From contig JABDJB010000106.1 of the NCBI GenBank assembly GCA_013003425.1, forward strand, positions 1 through 59,114: a stretch of 59,114 nt of DNA, written 5' to 3'. The first letter of the stretch is position 1. Every line of letters begins with the position of its first letter. Source of the stretch: Gammaproteobacteria bacterium (GTDB lineage: Bacteria > Pseudomonadota > Gammaproteobacteria > Steroidobacterales > JABDKV01). A model generated the notes under the pieces. That model was not told the origin of the DNA, searched no databases, and saw only the letters and a list, made by a program, of their open reading frames with translations. This document shows positions 8,385 to 18,210 of this stretch, piece by piece. Made by a program: the position numbers and the translations under genes.

Positions 8385-10403
8385 ATGCCTACGCGCAGAG
8401 ACCTGGCCAATGCGATCCGTGCACTGAGCATGGACGCAGTGCAAAAAGCCAATTCCGGCCACCCTGGCATGCCGATGGGCATGGCCGATATCACAGAAGT
8501 TTTGTGGAACGATTTCCTCAGGTTCAATCCTGCCAACCCCGGTTGGCACAACCGTGACCGTTTCGTGTTGTCGAACGGGCATGGCAGCATGTTGTTGTAC
8601 TCGGCGTTGCATCTTTCCGGTTACGACCTGTCGCTCGATGAGCTGAAGAACTTTCGTCAGCTTGGTTCGAAAACTCCGGGCCACCCGGAGTACGGCATGA
8701 CACCCGGGGTCGAAACGACCACCGGGCCGCTCGGCCAGGGCCTGGCAAACGCAGTCGGCATGGCAATCGCCGAAAAAAACCTGGCAGCACGCTACAACCG
8801 ACCGGGATTCGACATCGTCAATCACGAGACCTACGTGTTTGCCGGTGATGGCTGCCTGATGGAGGGCATTTCCCACGAGGTTTGTTCTCTGGCCGGCACC
8901 CTCGGGCTGGGCAAACTGATCGTTTTGTACGATGACAACGGTATTTCTATCGATGGCGAAGTAGACGGCTGGTTTACCGAAAAGACCGCGCAGCGCTTTG
9001 AGGCTTACGGCTGGCACGTGATTGACGCAGTCGACGGCCACGAGGCTGACGCCGTGCGCCGGGCGATTGATGTGGCGCGTTCAGTGCATGACAAACCGAC
9101 GCTGATCTGCTGCCGCACGGTCATCGGCTGGGGTTCGCCGAACAAGCAGGGCACGGCCGACACGCATGGTGCTCCTCTGGGCGACGATGAGATTGCCGAA
9201 GTACGCAAAACCATTGGCTGGGAACACCCGCCGTTCGAAATACCGAGTGAGATTCGCGCGCACTGGGATGCACGCGAGCGCGGCGCTGCCGTCGAGGCTC
9301 ACTGGCAGGAGCTGTTCGCCGAGTACGAAAAGAAATACCCGGAGCTGGCCGCGGAGTATCAGCGCCGCATGACCGGTGACCTGCCGCCTGACTGGGAAGG
9401 GCGTGCCGGGGAATTTATCGAGCAGGTCGACAAAGAGGCGGCCGACAAGGCGACGCGCAAGTCATCGCAGGCGGCGCTCAACGGCTTCGGGCCCATGCTG
9501 CCTGAGCTTATTGGTGGTTCAGCCGACCTGACCGGGTCCAACGGCACTTACTGGTCGGGGTCCGAGGTGATGAGTGCGGCCAACCCGCAGGGTAATTACA
9601 TCTATTTCGGCGTGCGCGAGTTTGGCATGTCCGGCATTCTCAACGGGCTGGCGCTGCACGGCGGCTTTATCCCGTATGGCGCCACATTCCTGGTGTTCTC
9701 CGATTACGCGCGTAACGCGGTGCGGCTCGCGGCGCTGATGAAAATCCCCAGTATTTTTGTCTACACCCACGACTCGGTCGGGCTGGGCGAAGATGGCCCG
9801 ACACACCAGCCGGTCGAGCACCTCGCGAGCCTGCGTATTATTCCTGATATGTCGGTCTGGCGGCCGTGCGATACAGTCGAATCCGCAGTTGCGTGGCGCC
9901 AGACGCTCGAGCAGCGCAGGGGGCCGGCCTCGCTGGTGTTTACCCGCCAGGGAGTACCGTACCAGCCGCGCAGCAAAGAGCAGATTGCCAACATCGCACG
10001 CGGCGGGTATGTGCTCGCCGACTGCGAGGGCGCACCCGAGCTGGTGCTTATAGCAACCGGCTCGGAAGTTGCGCTTGCCATGCAGGCGTCGGCAGCACTG
10101 GCTGATAGTGGCCGTCGTGTGCGTGTGGTTTCGATGCCGTGCGCGGACATTTTTAACCAGCAGGACGCGACTTATCGCGATAGTGTTTTACCGCCGGAAG
10201 GGCGTCGCATTGCAATTGAGGCCGGGGTGCCGGATTACTGGTATCGCTACGTGGGCAGCACCGGCCGGGTAATAGGTATAGAGCGTTTTGGCGAATCAGC
10301 GCCGGGCGCGCAGGTTTTTGAGCATCTTGGAGTAACCGCAGAGCGCATCGTTGCTGAGGCAGAGAGTCTGCTGCAGGCACCGGCCCAGGCGTTCGCAGGA
10401 TAG
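8385..10403 (+). CDS. tkt: Transketolase
   Basis: Transketolase moves two-carbon units between sugar phosphates in the pentose-phosphate pathway, using TPP and Mg. The 672-residue length is normal. Marks in order are [19 protein letters not shown] near 13-31, [16 protein letters not shown], the TPP motif [12 protein letters not shown] with DDNGISIDG, then the pyrimidine-domain [16 protein letters not shown] and [16 protein letters not shown], and the C-terminal [10 protein letters not shown]. It starts the tkt-gap-pgk run, with only 10 bp to gap. A promoter with 17-bp spacing is predicted upstream. Confidence 0.97.
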   Translation: MPTRRDLANAIRALSMDAVQKANSGHPGMPMGMADITEVLWNDFLRFNPANPGWHNRDRFVLSNGHGSMLLYSALHLSGYDLSLDELKNFRQLGSKTPGHPEYGMTPGVETTTGPLGQGLANAVGMAIAEKNLAARYNRPGFDIVNHETYVFAGDGCLMEGISHEVCSLAGTLGLGKLIVLYDDNGISIDGEVDGWFTEKTAQRFEAYGWHVIDAVDGHEADAVRRAIDVARSVHDKPTLICCRTVIGWGSPNKQGTADTHGAPLGDDEIAEVRKTIGWEHPPFEIPSEIRAHWDARERGAAVEAHWQELFAEYEKKYPELAAEYQRRMTGDLPPDWEGRAGEFIEQVDKEAADKATRKSSQAALNGFGPMLPELIGGSADLTGSNGTYWSGSEVMSAANPQGNYIYFGVREFGMSGILNGLALHGGFIPYGATFLVFSDYARNAVRLAALMKIPSIFVYTHDSVGLGEDGPTHQPVEHLASLRIIPDMSVWRPCDTVESAVAWRQTLEQRRGPASLVFTRQGVPYQPRSKEQIANIARGGYVLADCEGAPELVLIATGSEVALAMQASAALADSGRRVRVVSMPCADIFNQQDATYRDSVLPPEGRRIAIEAGVPDYWYRYVGSTGRVIGIERFGESAPGAQVFEHLGVTAERIVAEAESLLQAPAQAFAG

Positions 10404-10413
10404 GAGCAACACA

Positions 10414-11421
10414 ATGGCTATCAAAGTAGCAATCAATGGATTTGGCCGTATCGGCCGGCTTACCTTACGCGCTGTTTTCGAAACGCAGCGCACCGGCGAA
10501 ATCGATTTCGTCGCGATCAACGACCTGGGTGATGTGGATACCAACGCATACCTTATGAAGCACGATACGGCGCACGGGCCGTTTCCTGGCAGCGTCGAAA
10601 AAGACGGTGATGACCTGATCATCAACGGCGACCGGCTGCGGGTGTTTTCTCAGCCTGACCCGACCAAGCTGCCGTGGGAAGAGCTGGGCGTCGACGTGGT
10701 GCTGGAGTGCACCGGCGTGTTCCGCACGCGGGAAAAGGCCGGTCTGCACCTGCAGGCGGGCGCCAAGAAGGTGCTGATATCCGCGCCGGCGGGTAAGGAT
10801 GCTGATGCGACCGTGGTCTATGGCGTTAATCACGGTGTGTTGAAAGCCAGTGACACCATCGTATCGAATGCCTCATGCACAACGAACTGCCTGGCACCGA
10901 TGGTCAAGCCACTGCATGAAAAAGTCGGGCTGGAGCGTGGGCTGATGACCACCATTCATGCCTATACCAACGACCAGGTACTGACCGACGTGTATCACAA
11001 GGATCTGCGCCGGGCGCGCTCGGCGACAATGTCGATGATCCCGACAAAGACCGGTGCCGCAGCAGCGGTTGGCCTGGTGCTGCCGGAACTCGACGGCAGG
11101 CTGGACGGTTTTGCCGTGCGCGTGCCGACTATCAACGTCTCATTGGTCGACCTGAGTTTTGTTGCCTCGCGTGACACTTCGGTGGACGAGATCAATGCCA
11201 TCATGCGCGACGCAGCCGATGGCGAAATGCGCGGCATCGTCCAGTACGTCGATGAACCGCTGGTGTCGATCGACTTCAATCACGTGCCGTACTCATCGTC
11301 ATTCGATTCTTCGATGACCAAGGTGTCCGGTAACCTGGTGAAGGTTTGTTCCTGGTATGACAACGAGTGGGGTTTCTCCAACCGCATGCTCGACACCATG
11401 CTGGCGATGATGAACGCCTGA
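10414..11421 (+). CDS. gap: Glyceraldehyde-3-phosphate dehydrogenase
   Basis: This enzyme oxidises glyceraldehyde-3-phosphate to 1,3-bisphosphoglycerate with NAD. The frame opens further upstream, but ATG 10414 with TAGGAG in front gives the standard [15 protein letters not shown] start and 335 residues. The catalytic SNASCTTNC has its Cys at 155, and the helper His is at 182 in [10 protein letters not shown]. The position between tkt and pgk is where erythrose-4-phosphate dehydrogenase (epd) sits in E. coli. However, the segments [18 protein letters not shown] and [17 protein letters not shown] are GAPDH-type, so gap is preferred. Confidence 0.93.
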   Translation: MAIKVAINGFGRIGRLTLRAVFETQRTGEIDFVAINDLGDVDTNAYLMKHDTAHGPFPGSVEKDGDDLIINGDRLRVFSQPDPTKLPWEELGVDVVLECTGVFRTREKAGLHLQAGAKKVLISAPAGKDADATVVYGVNHGVLKASDTIVSNASCTTNCLAPMVKPLHEKVGLERGLMTTIHAYTNDQVLTDVYHKDLRRARSATMSMIPTKTGAAAAVGLVLPELDGRLDGFAVRVPTINVSLVDLSFVASRDTSVDEINAIMRDAADGEMRGIVQYVDEPLVSIDFNHVPYSSSFDSSMTKVSGNLVKVCSWYDNEWGFSNRMLDTMLAMMNA

Positions 11422-11431
11422 CGGGCAACGC

Positions 11432-12604
11432 ATGCTGAAAATGACGGAACTCGATCTCGCGGGTAAGCGGCTGCTTATCCGCGAGGATCTCAACGTGCCG
11501 GTTGACGAAGGCACAGTGGCCAGCGATGCCCGCATTCGTGCGGCCATCCCAACGCTCGAGGCCGCGCTGGACGCCGGTGCCGCGGTAATGGTGATGTCCC
11601 ATCTGGGGCGTCCCGCCGAGGGCGAGTACGAAGAGAAGTTTTCGCTGGCGCCGGTCGCCAGGCGGTTGGGCGAGTTGCTCGAGCGCCAGGTGCGGCTGCA
11701 GCGCGACTGGCTCGATGGTTTCGACATCGAGCCGCGGGAAATCGTGCTGTGCGAAAACGTCCGTTTCAACAGGGGCGAAAAGGGCAATGACCCGGAGCTG
11801 GCGCGGCGCATGGCTGCGCTTTGCGACATTTTCGTCATGGACGCCTTCGGCACTGCGCACCGTGCGCAGGCCAGCACCGAGGGCGTTGCGCGATACGCTG
11901 ATGTCGCGTGCGCCGGCCCGCTGCTGGTGCGCGAGCTGCAAATGCTCCACCAGGCTCTGGATGAACCGCGACGCCCGCTGGTGGCAATTGTCGGCGGCTC
12001 CAAGGTTTCGACAAAGCTGACGGTGCTCGAAACGCTGCTGCAAAGAGTTGACCAGCTCATCGTGGGTGGCGGCATCGCCAACACATTCATCGCGGCGGCC
12101 GGTCACTCGGTCGGTAACTCGCTTTACGAGGAGGACCTGGTCGATGATGCTAAACGCCTGGTTGCCCTGGCTCGCGAGCGCGATGCAAAAATACCGCTGC
12201 CGGTCGATGTAGTCGTTGCCCGCGAATTCTCGGCAGATGCCGCAGCCATTACCCGCGATATCGACGATGTGCGTGACGACGAACTGATCCTGGATATCGG
12301 CCCGCAGACAGCGAAAAACTATGCCGCCTACATGGGCAGCGCCGGGACCGTGGTGTGGAACGGTCCGGTCGGTGTATTCGAATTCGACCAGTTCGGCGCC
12401 GGTACCCGCGTGCTGGCTGAGGCGATAGCCGCAAGCGATGCCTTTTCAGTGGTCGGTGGTGGGGACAGTCTCGCCGCGCTCGACAAATACGGGCTCGCCG
12501 ATCGCATGTCCTATCTTTCCACCGGCGGCGGCGCCTTCCTGGAGTTTCTCGAGGGCAAGACCTTGCCCGCCGTTACTGCGCTCGAAGAGGCAGACTGCTT
12601 GTAA
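11432..12604 (+). CDS. pgk: Phosphoglycerate kinase
   Basis: Pgk transfers phosphate from 1,3-bisphosphoglycerate to ADP in glycolysis, and the reverse in gluconeogenesis. The 390 residues include [12 protein letters not shown] near 14-25, [24 protein letters not shown] near 50-73, the [13 protein letters not shown] segment, [13 protein letters not shown] near 188-200 for nucleotide binding, and the C-terminal GGGDSLAAL and [17 protein letters not shown] 11432 is used; a second in-frame ATG three codons later is possible. It follows gap by 10 bp. The gap to pyk holds two REP-like palindromes. Confidence 0.97.
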   Translation: MLKMTELDLAGKRLLIREDLNVPVDEGTVASDARIRAAIPTLEAALDAGAAVMVMSHLGRPAEGEYEEKFSLAPVARRLGELLERQVRLQRDWLDGFDIEPREIVLCENVRFNRGEKGNDPELARRMAALCDIFVMDAFGTAHRAQASTEGVARYADVACAGPLLVRELQMLHQALDEPRRPLVAIVGGSKVSTKLTVLETLLQRVDQLIVGGGIANTFIAAAGHSVGNSLYEEDLVDDAKRLVALARERDAKIPLPVDVVVAREFSADAAAITRDIDDVRDDELILDIGPQTAKNYAAYMGSAGTVVWNGPVGVFEFDQFGAGTRVLAEAIAASDAFSVVGGGDSLAALDKYGLADRMSYLSTGGGAFLEFLEGKTLPAVTALEEADCL

Positions 12605-12610
12605 CCTGTG

Positions 12611-12630
12611 GGAGCGGCTTCCAGCCGCGA
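12611..12630. repeat. REP-like palindrome, copy 3
   Basis: GGAGCGGCTTCCAGCCGCGA lies 7 bp past the pgk stop, preceded by CCTGTG as in many gammaproteobacterial REP units. It differs from copies 2 and 4 by one inserted C in the loop. It may form the 3' end of the pgk transcript. Confidence 0.7.
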
Positions 12631-12785
12631 CTGCGACGTCGCGATGTTCTGATTTGGGTAGCGACTGATGGTGGACAGGCAGGGTAAAAGGAGTCGAACC
12701 GGCCCGGTTGGTTCGACGATTGTTGATGGAGCAGGACGAACTTGTAACCGCTGCAGGAGCGCCTCTTGTGGAAGCGGTTCCTGAG

Positions 12786-12804
12786 GGAGCGGCTTCAGCC
12801 GCGA
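12786..12804. repeat. REP-like palindrome, copy 4
   Basis: GGAGCGGCTTCAGCCGCGA is identical over 19 bp to copy 2 and has the same orientation. It lies 20 bp before the pyk start. The remaining part of the 219-bp pgk-pyk gap has no recognisable gene. Confidence 0.72.
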
Positions 12805-12823
12805 ACGGCTACAATCCGGGTCT

Positions 12824-14263
12824 ATGACAATGGAAAATGTTCGGCGGCGGACGAAAATCGTCGCAACCCTGGGCCCGGCCACGGATGACGAAGCAGTGCT
12901 GCGTGAGCTTATTCGTGCCGGCTCGAACGTGCTGCGCCTCAATTTTTCCCACGGCAGCCGCGAAGATCAGCTGAGGCGGATTGCGGCCGCCCGTCGCGTT
13001 GCGGCCGACCTGGGGCGGGATGTCGGCCTGCTGGGCGACCTGCAGGGACCAAAGATCCGCATCCAGCGCTTCAGTGACGGTCCTGTGATGCTGACCGAGG
13101 ACGCTACCTTTGTTATCGACTCGCAGCACGACCCGGACGCCGGCAATGAAGAAATCGTCGGCACGACGTATCCGCAGCTGGCTCACGACCTCGAGCCCGG
13201 CGATACCCTGATGATCAACGATGGTCATATCGAAATCGAAGTTGTCGCGACCGAGGGTACCCGGGTTGTTGGCAGGGTAGTCATTGGCGGTGAGCTGTCG
13301 GACAACAAGGGAATCAACCGCAAGGGTGGCGGTCTGTCAGCGACAGCGCTCACTGAAAAGGACAAAAAAGACATCGTCACCGCAGCCGAGCAGAATCTCG
13401 ACTACGTTGCTATCTCTTTTCCGCGTGGTGCCGAGGACGTACAGGACGCGCGCCGCCTGTTGCGCGCTGCCGGCGGCGACGGTTTTATCGTCGCCAAGAT
13501 CGAGCGCGCCGAGGCAGTCGAGAATATCGATTCCATTCTGCAGGTCAGCGATGCCGTCATGGTGGCCCGGGGTGATCTCGGCGTTGAGATTGGCGATGCA
13601 GAATTGCCGGGGGTGCAGAAAGACCTTATCAACAAGGCGCGCGACGCGAATCGAACGGTCATTACCGCGACTCAGATGATGGAGTCTATGGTGACCAGCC
13701 AGATTCCGACCCGTGCCGAAGTGCTGGACGTTGCCAACGCGGTCATCGACGGTACCGATGCAGTCATGCTGTCGCAGGAAACCGCAATCGGCAAATACCC
13801 GGTAAAGGTGATCGAGACGGTCGAGCGGGTGTGTCTTGGCGCCGAGCGTCGGCGCGAAACACAGATTTCCGGGCACCGTATCGACGCGCTTTTCGAAACC
13901 ACCGACGAAGCAATTGCCATGGCGACGATGTACATCGCCAATCACTTCGATGTCGAGGCAATTTTTGCCCTGACTGAATCGGGCTCGACGGCATTGTGGA
14001 TGTCGCGTATTCGCTCCGGTATCCCGATATTTGCGCTGACACGGCACGAAGCAACACGCCGTCGCGCCACCTTGTATCGCGGTGTTTATCCGGTCGATTT
14101 TGATGTTCTGCAGGCTCAACCCGGCAGGGTGGGCGAGTACGTGCTTAGTCAGATGCTCAAGTCTGGCGTGGTCAGTAAAGGCGACCGGGTTATTTTCACC
14201 CGCGGCGACCTGTCGGGCATTTCCGGTGGCACCAATACCATGAAGATTGCGGTAGTCAGCTAG
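12824..14263 (+). CDS. pyk: Pyruvate kinase
   Basis: Pyruvate kinase makes pyruvate and ATP from PEP at the end of glycolysis. The 479 residues carry RRRTKIVATLGPATDD at the start, LRLNFSHGSRED near 27-38, GDLQGPKIRIQRF, the catalytic lysine region FIVAKIERAEAVENID, VMVARGDLGVEIG, and TATQMMESM. The C-terminal allosteric domain is complete, ending in FTRGDLSGISGGTNTMKI. The 219-bp gap with REP-like units separates it from pgk, so it may be transcribed separately. Confidence 0.97.
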   Translation: MTMENVRRRTKIVATLGPATDDEAVLRELIRAGSNVLRLNFSHGSREDQLRRIAAARRVAADLGRDVGLLGDLQGPKIRIQRFSDGPVMLTEDATFVIDSQHDPDAGNEEIVGTTYPQLAHDLEPGDTLMINDGHIEIEVVATEGTRVVGRVVIGGELSDNKGINRKGGGLSATALTEKDKKDIVTAAEQNLDYVAISFPRGAEDVQDARRLLRAAGGDGFIVAKIERAEAVENIDSILQVSDAVMVARGDLGVEIGDAELPGVQKDLINKARDANRTVITATQMMESMVTSQIPTRAEVLDVANAVIDGTDAVMLSQETAIGKYPVKVIETVERVCLGAERRRETQISGHRIDALFETTDEAIAMATMYIANHFDVEAIFALTESGSTALWMSRIRSGIPIFALTRHEATRRRATLYRGVYPVDFDVLQAQPGRVGEYVLSQMLKSGVVSKGDRVIFTRGDLSGISGGTNTMKIAVVS

Positions 14264-14288
14264 CCGCCTCGCCCAGGTGGTTAGAAGC

Positions 14289-16670
14289 GTGCTGGTGCTG
14301 ATTCGGCGAGTGTTGACGGGATTGCTGCTGCTGGCAGCAGTGCTGGCCATTGTCGGCTACTGGTTGCTGCAAGCCAGCCTGCCGTCGCTCGACGGGCAAA
14401 TCGAAACCGCCGGACTTGCCGCCACGGTCACCGTGGAGCGGGACGAGCTGGGCATCGCGACGATTACTGCGGCAAACCGGCTGGATGCGGCCTACGCGAC
14501 CGGCTTCGTGCACGCGCAGGAGCGTTTTTTCCAGATGGATCTGCAGCGTCGTGTTGGTGCCGGCGAGCTGGCAGCACTGTTTGGCGCTGCTGCTCTGTCA
14601 CTGGACAAGGCCAACCGCCTGCATCGGTTTCGCTGGCGTGCAGATAAGCTGACAGAGCAACTCGTTCCGCGTGATCGCGCGCTGTACGAGGCGTATACCA
14701 ATGGCGTCAATGCCGGTCTTGCTGCCCTGGCAGTGCGGCCATTCGAATACCTGCTGCTTGGGGTCGCCCCCGAGCCGTGGCGTATCGAAGACAGCCTGCT
14801 GACGGTCTACAGCATGTACTTCGAGCTCAATGACGAGTCGGCGCGGCGCGACTCACAGCTGGGCCTGCTGCGCGACGTGCTGCCTGCCCCGTTGTACCAG
14901 TGGCTGGTGCAGCCCGGTACGGAATGGGATGCCCCGCTGCGTGGCGGGCCGGCGGTGGCAGCACCGCTGCCGGGTCCGGAAGTTGTCGACCTGCGCGAGC
15001 TACCCGAACCGTTGTTCGAGGCGGCCAGCGCGCGGGAGCAAACCCGGGTGGTGCATGGCAGTAACAACTGGTCGGTGAGCGGCGACCGTTCGGCAGACGG
15101 TCGCGCCATGGTTGCCGGCGACATGCACCTGGGCCACGCGGTGCCAAACATCTGGTTCCGTGCCCGTATCCGGGTGCCGGCGGTTGACCTCGACATCACC
15201 GGTGTGACCCTGCCCGGTACGCCGCTGGTCGTCGCCGGCAGCAATCGTCATGTGGCCTGGGCGTTTACCAACTCGTATGGCGACTGGCAGGACCTGGTAG
15301 TCCTCGAGACCGACCCGCAGCGCCCGCAATATTACCGGGCAGGCGACGACTGGCTGGCCTTCGACGAGGTGGTCGAGCACATTTCGGTAAAAGGCGGACC
15401 GACAGAAGAGCTGCTGATCCGTCAAACCCAGTGGGGCCCGGTCATCGATACCGATCACCAGGATCGCGAGCGTGCATTACGCTGGATTGCCCATCTGCCG
15501 GCTGCAATGAACGCCGCCATTACTGATTTCGAAACCGCGCATTCCATTGAGCAGGCGATCGCCGTGGCCAACAGGGTCGGCGCGCCGCCGCAAAACTATG
15601 TGGTTGCAGACAGGGATGGCCATATCGGCTGGACCATCATGGGTCGTATCCCGCGCCGTAGCGGTTTCGATCCGGCCACCCCCATCTCGTGGGCCGACGG
15701 TGATGGCTGGCAGGGCTGGGTGGAGCCGGGCGACTATCCGCGTATCGTCGATCCGCCGGCTGGCGTGTTGTGGACAGCCAATGCGCGCACCGTGGATGGC
15801 GACTGGCTGGCATTGCTGGGGCAGGGCAATCACCCGACAGGCGCACGGGCAGGGCAAATTCGCGACGGCCTGCTGGCGCGAGATCGCCTCACCATCGATG
15901 ACATGCTGGCAATCCAGCTGGATAACCGGGCAGTCTTCCTGCAGCGCTGGCAGCAACTGCTGGTTTCGCTGCTGACGCCTGAAGCCGTTGCCGAACGTCC
16001 GGTACGTGGCGAGCTGCGCCAGCTGGTACAGCAGTGGGGCGGGCGTGCTGCGGTTGACTCGGCCGGTTACCGGCTGGTGCGGGCCTTTCGCCTGGATGCC
16101 ATGCGTGCGATTAGCGATGCGTTGCTGGCGCCGGTGCGTGAGCAGATTCCCGATTTCAGGCTGACCGCGCATAGCCAGCTCGAGCGTCCCGTGTGGCAGG
16201 TTATTTCACAGCAGCCAGTGCACCTGCTCGGGCCACAGTATGCGAGCTGGGACGATTTTCTGCTGGCTGTAGTCGATACAACGATTGATTACTTTGGTGA
16301 TTTTGAAGGTGGTCTGGCCGATCGCACCTGGGGTGAGTTCAACACCATGCGCATCGCCCATCCGCTGACGCGTGGCGTGCCGCTGTTGTCACGCTGGCTC
16401 AACATGCCGCCAAACCGCCTGCCCGGAGATGCGAACATGCCGCGGGTGCAGGGACCGGCTTTCGGTGCTTCGCAGCGTATGGCGGTGTCGCCGGGAAACG
16501 AGGAAGAGGGTTATTTTCACATGCCCGGTGGCCAGAGTGGTCATCCGCTGTCGCCCTTTTATGGGTCCGGCCATGACGACTGGGCAGAAGGTCAGCCAAC
16601 CCCGTTCCTGCCCGGACCGGCGCAGCATCACCTGACGCTGGCGCCTGTCGCCAACCAAAAAGGACAGTAG
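14289..16670 (+). CDS. Penicillin acylase family Ntn-hydrolase (S45)
   Basis: This family makes secreted or periplasmic amidases that self-cleave into two chains; natural substrates range from acyl-homoserine lactones to acylated amino acids. The N-terminus has a hydrophobic anchor or signal (about residues 8-27). The beta-chain nucleophile is Ser 258 in HGSNNWSVSG, followed by GDMHLGHAVPNIWF. Later marks are NYVVADRDGHIGWTIMGRIPRR and the C-terminal GGQSGHPLSPFY. GTG 14289 is chosen because AGGTGG lies 8 bases upstream; GTG 14277 is an alternative. The length of 793 residues is normal. The substrate cannot be told from the sequence. Confidence 0.88.
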   Translation: MLVLIRRVLTGLLLLAAVLAIVGYWLLQASLPSLDGQIETAGLAATVTVERDELGIATITAANRLDAAYATGFVHAQERFFQMDLQRRVGAGELAALFGAAALSLDKANRLHRFRWRADKLTEQLVPRDRALYEAYTNGVNAGLAALAVRPFEYLLLGVAPEPWRIEDSLLTVYSMYFELNDESARRDSQLGLLRDVLPAPLYQWLVQPGTEWDAPLRGGPAVAAPLPGPEVVDLRELPEPLFEAASAREQTRVVHGSNNWSVSGDRSADGRAMVAGDMHLGHAVPNIWFRARIRVPAVDLDITGVTLPGTPLVVAGSNRHVAWAFTNSYGDWQDLVVLETDPQRPQYYRAGDDWLAFDEVVEHISVKGGPTEELLIRQTQWGPVIDTDHQDRERALRWIAHLPAAMNAAITDFETAHSIEQAIAVANRVGAPPQNYVVADRDGHIGWTIMGRIPRRSGFDPATPISWADGDGWQGWVEPGDYPRIVDPPAGVLWTANARTVDGDWLALLGQGNHPTGARAGQIRDGLLARDRLTIDDMLAIQLDNRAVFLQRWQQLLVSLLTPEAVAERPVRGELRQLVQQWGGRAAVDSAGYRLVRAFRLDAMRAISDALLAPVREQIPDFRLTAHSQLERPVWQVISQQPVHLLGPQYASWDDFLLAVVDTTIDYFGDFEGGLADRTWGEFNTMRIAHPLTRGVPLLSRWLNMPPNRLPGDANMPRVQGPAFGASQRMAVSPGNEEEGYFHMPGGQSGHPLSPFYGSGHDDWAEGQPTPFLPGPAQHHLTLAPVANQKGQ

Positions 16671-16672
16671 CA

Positions 16673-16855
16673 TTGCGAACCGGAACCTTTCTGGCTATTG
16701 CGTTGTTCGTCCTGGTCAGCCTGGCGCACGCAGCCCGGCTGGTGTGGCAGCTGCGGGTAACCATCGACGACTGGGTCGTCCCGATGTGGGTCAGCGCGTT
16801 CGGTGTCGTTGTGCCGGTAGTCGTTGCGATCCTGTTATTTCGCGAGCTCAGATAG
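16673..16855 (+). CDS. Small two-helix membrane protein of unknown function
   Basis: A 60-residue peptide read from a TTG start with AAGGAC placed 8 bases upstream, 2 bp after the acylase stop. Two hydrophobic segments (about 4-20 and 38-55) flank the polar stretch QLRVTIDDWVVPMWVS. Short proteins with this VTI-x-W-x-VPMWVS pattern exist widely in gammaproteobacteria, but I know of no function. The tight coupling suggests co-expression with the acylase. The good ribosome site and codon use argue it is real despite the rare start. Confidence 0.68.
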   Translation: MRTGTFLAIALFVLVSLAHAARLVWQLRVTIDDWVVPMWVSAFGVVVPVVVAILLFRELR

Positions 16856-16963
16856 CAAGTCGGTGGGGATTGGGATGCAGCGCCGGCTGCGGTACGCTGG
16901 CAGCCTGACATCTGGCTCCGGGCAGAGTCCGGCAGACCAGGAGCGCAACACCGAGGGAACAAC

Positions 16964-17206
16964 ATGACGACGACCTGCTTGAGAATCGGCTGGCTACTGA
17001 CGCTGGTTGCGGTGCTGGCAACGCTGCAAGGCTGCGCAGCCGTTGCAGTGGGTGCCGTGAAGACCGCCATCAAGGTGCCGGTCGCCGTCGGTGGCGCGGT
17101 GGTGGATATGGCGGTGGAAACCGACAAAGAAAAAGCGGCGAAAGAGGAAAAGCGGCGCGGAAAAGAGGACCGCGACGGTGCGCGCTCCCCCTCCCCCGGG
17201 CAGTAG
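16964..17206 (+). CDS. Small putative lipoprotein
   Basis: Eighty residues: a signal segment with the lipobox LQGC (Cys about 23), an Ala/Val/Gly-rich middle (AAVAVGAVKTAIKVPVAVGG) and a highly charged Lys/Glu/Arg tail ending SPSPGQ. It would be lipid-anchored in the envelope. The pattern resembles small lipoproteins of unknown function seen in many gammaproteobacteria. GAGGG sits 6-10 bases before the ATG. It stands alone between the acylase pair and the MoxR gene. Confidence 0.68.
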   Translation: MTTTCLRIGWLLTLVAVLATLQGCAAVAVGAVKTAIKVPVAVGGAVVDMAVETDKEKAAKEEKRRGKEDRDGARSPSPGQ

Positions 17207-17358
17207 TTCAGGCAGTATCCGGGTTGGCGCCCCGGGCGATTAGTGTCTTGTAGTTGCAGAGGCGTCCCGGCATCCGCAGGAAACGATTGGCCCGGCTGGC
17301 GGTAAGTTCCGAATAACAGGGTTTTCCGCGCTGCAGCACGGGCAGGTACAATGACCGG

Positions 17359-18210
17359 ATGAGCAAGAGATTCTCCGGTACCGACACCTACGTCGCTGAC
17401 GACGATTTGAGCATGGCGGTAAACGCCGCCGTCACCCTGCAGCGGCCGCTGCTGGTGAAAGGCGAGCCGGGCACCGGCAAAACCCAGCTGGCACAGGAAA
17501 TTGCCCGCTCGCTGGGCATGCCGCTGCTCGAGTGGCATATCAAGTCCACCACAAAGGCACGCCAGGGGCTGTACGAATACGACGCCGTCGCCCGATTGCG
17601 CGACTCGCAGCTCGGTGATGACAAGGTGAAGGACATTGCCAACTACATCGTGCGCGGCAAGCTGTGGGAAGCGTTTGCCAGCGACGAACAGCCGGTGTTG
17701 CTGATCGACGAAATCGACAAGGCCGACATCGAGTTCCCCAATGACCTGCTGCAGGAACTCGATCGCATGGAGTTCTACGTCTACGAAACACGTAAGCTGG
17801 TCAAAGCGCGACACCGTCCCGTGGTTATTATCACCAGCAATAACGAGAAAGAGCTGCCGGACGCCTTCCTGCGGCGGTGCTTCTTTCACTACATCGCTTT
17901 TCCCGATCGCGACACTATGGCGAAAATCATCGATGTGCATTTCCCGGATCTGAAAAAAGACCTGCTGCACGAAGCGCTGGAAACATTTTTCACCGTGCGC
18001 GACGTACCGGGCCTGAAGAAACGCCCGTCGACATCGGAATTGCTGGACTGGATCAAGCTGCTGCTGGCCGAGGACATACCGGCCGAAGTGTTACGCGGCG
18101 AGGATGCGCGCAAGGCGATTCCAATCATGCACGGTGCGCTGCTGAAGAATGAACAGGACGTACACCTGTTTGAGCGGCTTGTATTTCTCGACAAGCAGAA
18201 TGCTCGTTGA
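17359..18210 (+). CDS. MoxR-family AAA+ ATPase
   Basis: A 283-residue AAA+ ATPase of the MoxR group, which usually acts with a VWA-domain partner as a chaperone for metal-cofactor insertion or complex maturation. Walker A is GEPGTGKT (35-42) and Walker B is VLLIDEID (113-120). TSNNEKELPDAFLRRC is the sensor and arginine-finger region, and the lid domain follows GLKKRPSTSELLDW. ATG 17359 is chosen. The downstream VWA gene overlaps it by 11 bp, so they are clearly a pair. No client enzyme (dehydrogenase, nitrite reductase, CO dehydrogenase) lies nearby, so the target is unknown. Confidence 0.9.
   Translation: MSKRFSGTDTYVADDDLSMAVNAAVTLQRPLLVKGEPGTGKTQLAQEIARSLGMPLLEWHIKSTTKARQGLYEYDAVARLRDSQLGDDKVKDIANYIVRGKLWEAFASDEQPVLLIDEIDKADIEFPNDLLQELDRMEFYVYETRKLVKARHRPVVIITSNNEKELPDAFLRRCFFHYIAFPDRDTMAKIIDVHFPDLKKDLLHEALETFFTVRDVPGLKKRPSTSELLDWIKLLLAEDIPAEVLRGEDARKAIPIMHGALLKNEQDVHLFERLVFLDKQNAR

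Noticed and set aside
10414-11421. Erythrose-4-phosphate dehydrogenase (epd)
   Set aside because: The position next to tkt and pgk suggests epd, but the catalytic-domain wording ([15 protein letters not shown]) is that of glyceraldehyde-3-phosphate dehydrogenase.
16399-17970. A 523-codon open frame on the minus strand
   Set aside because: It lies opposite the acylase, small membrane protein, lipoprotein and MoxR genes, has no family resemblance, and its composition is that of an antisense shadow in GC-rich DNA.
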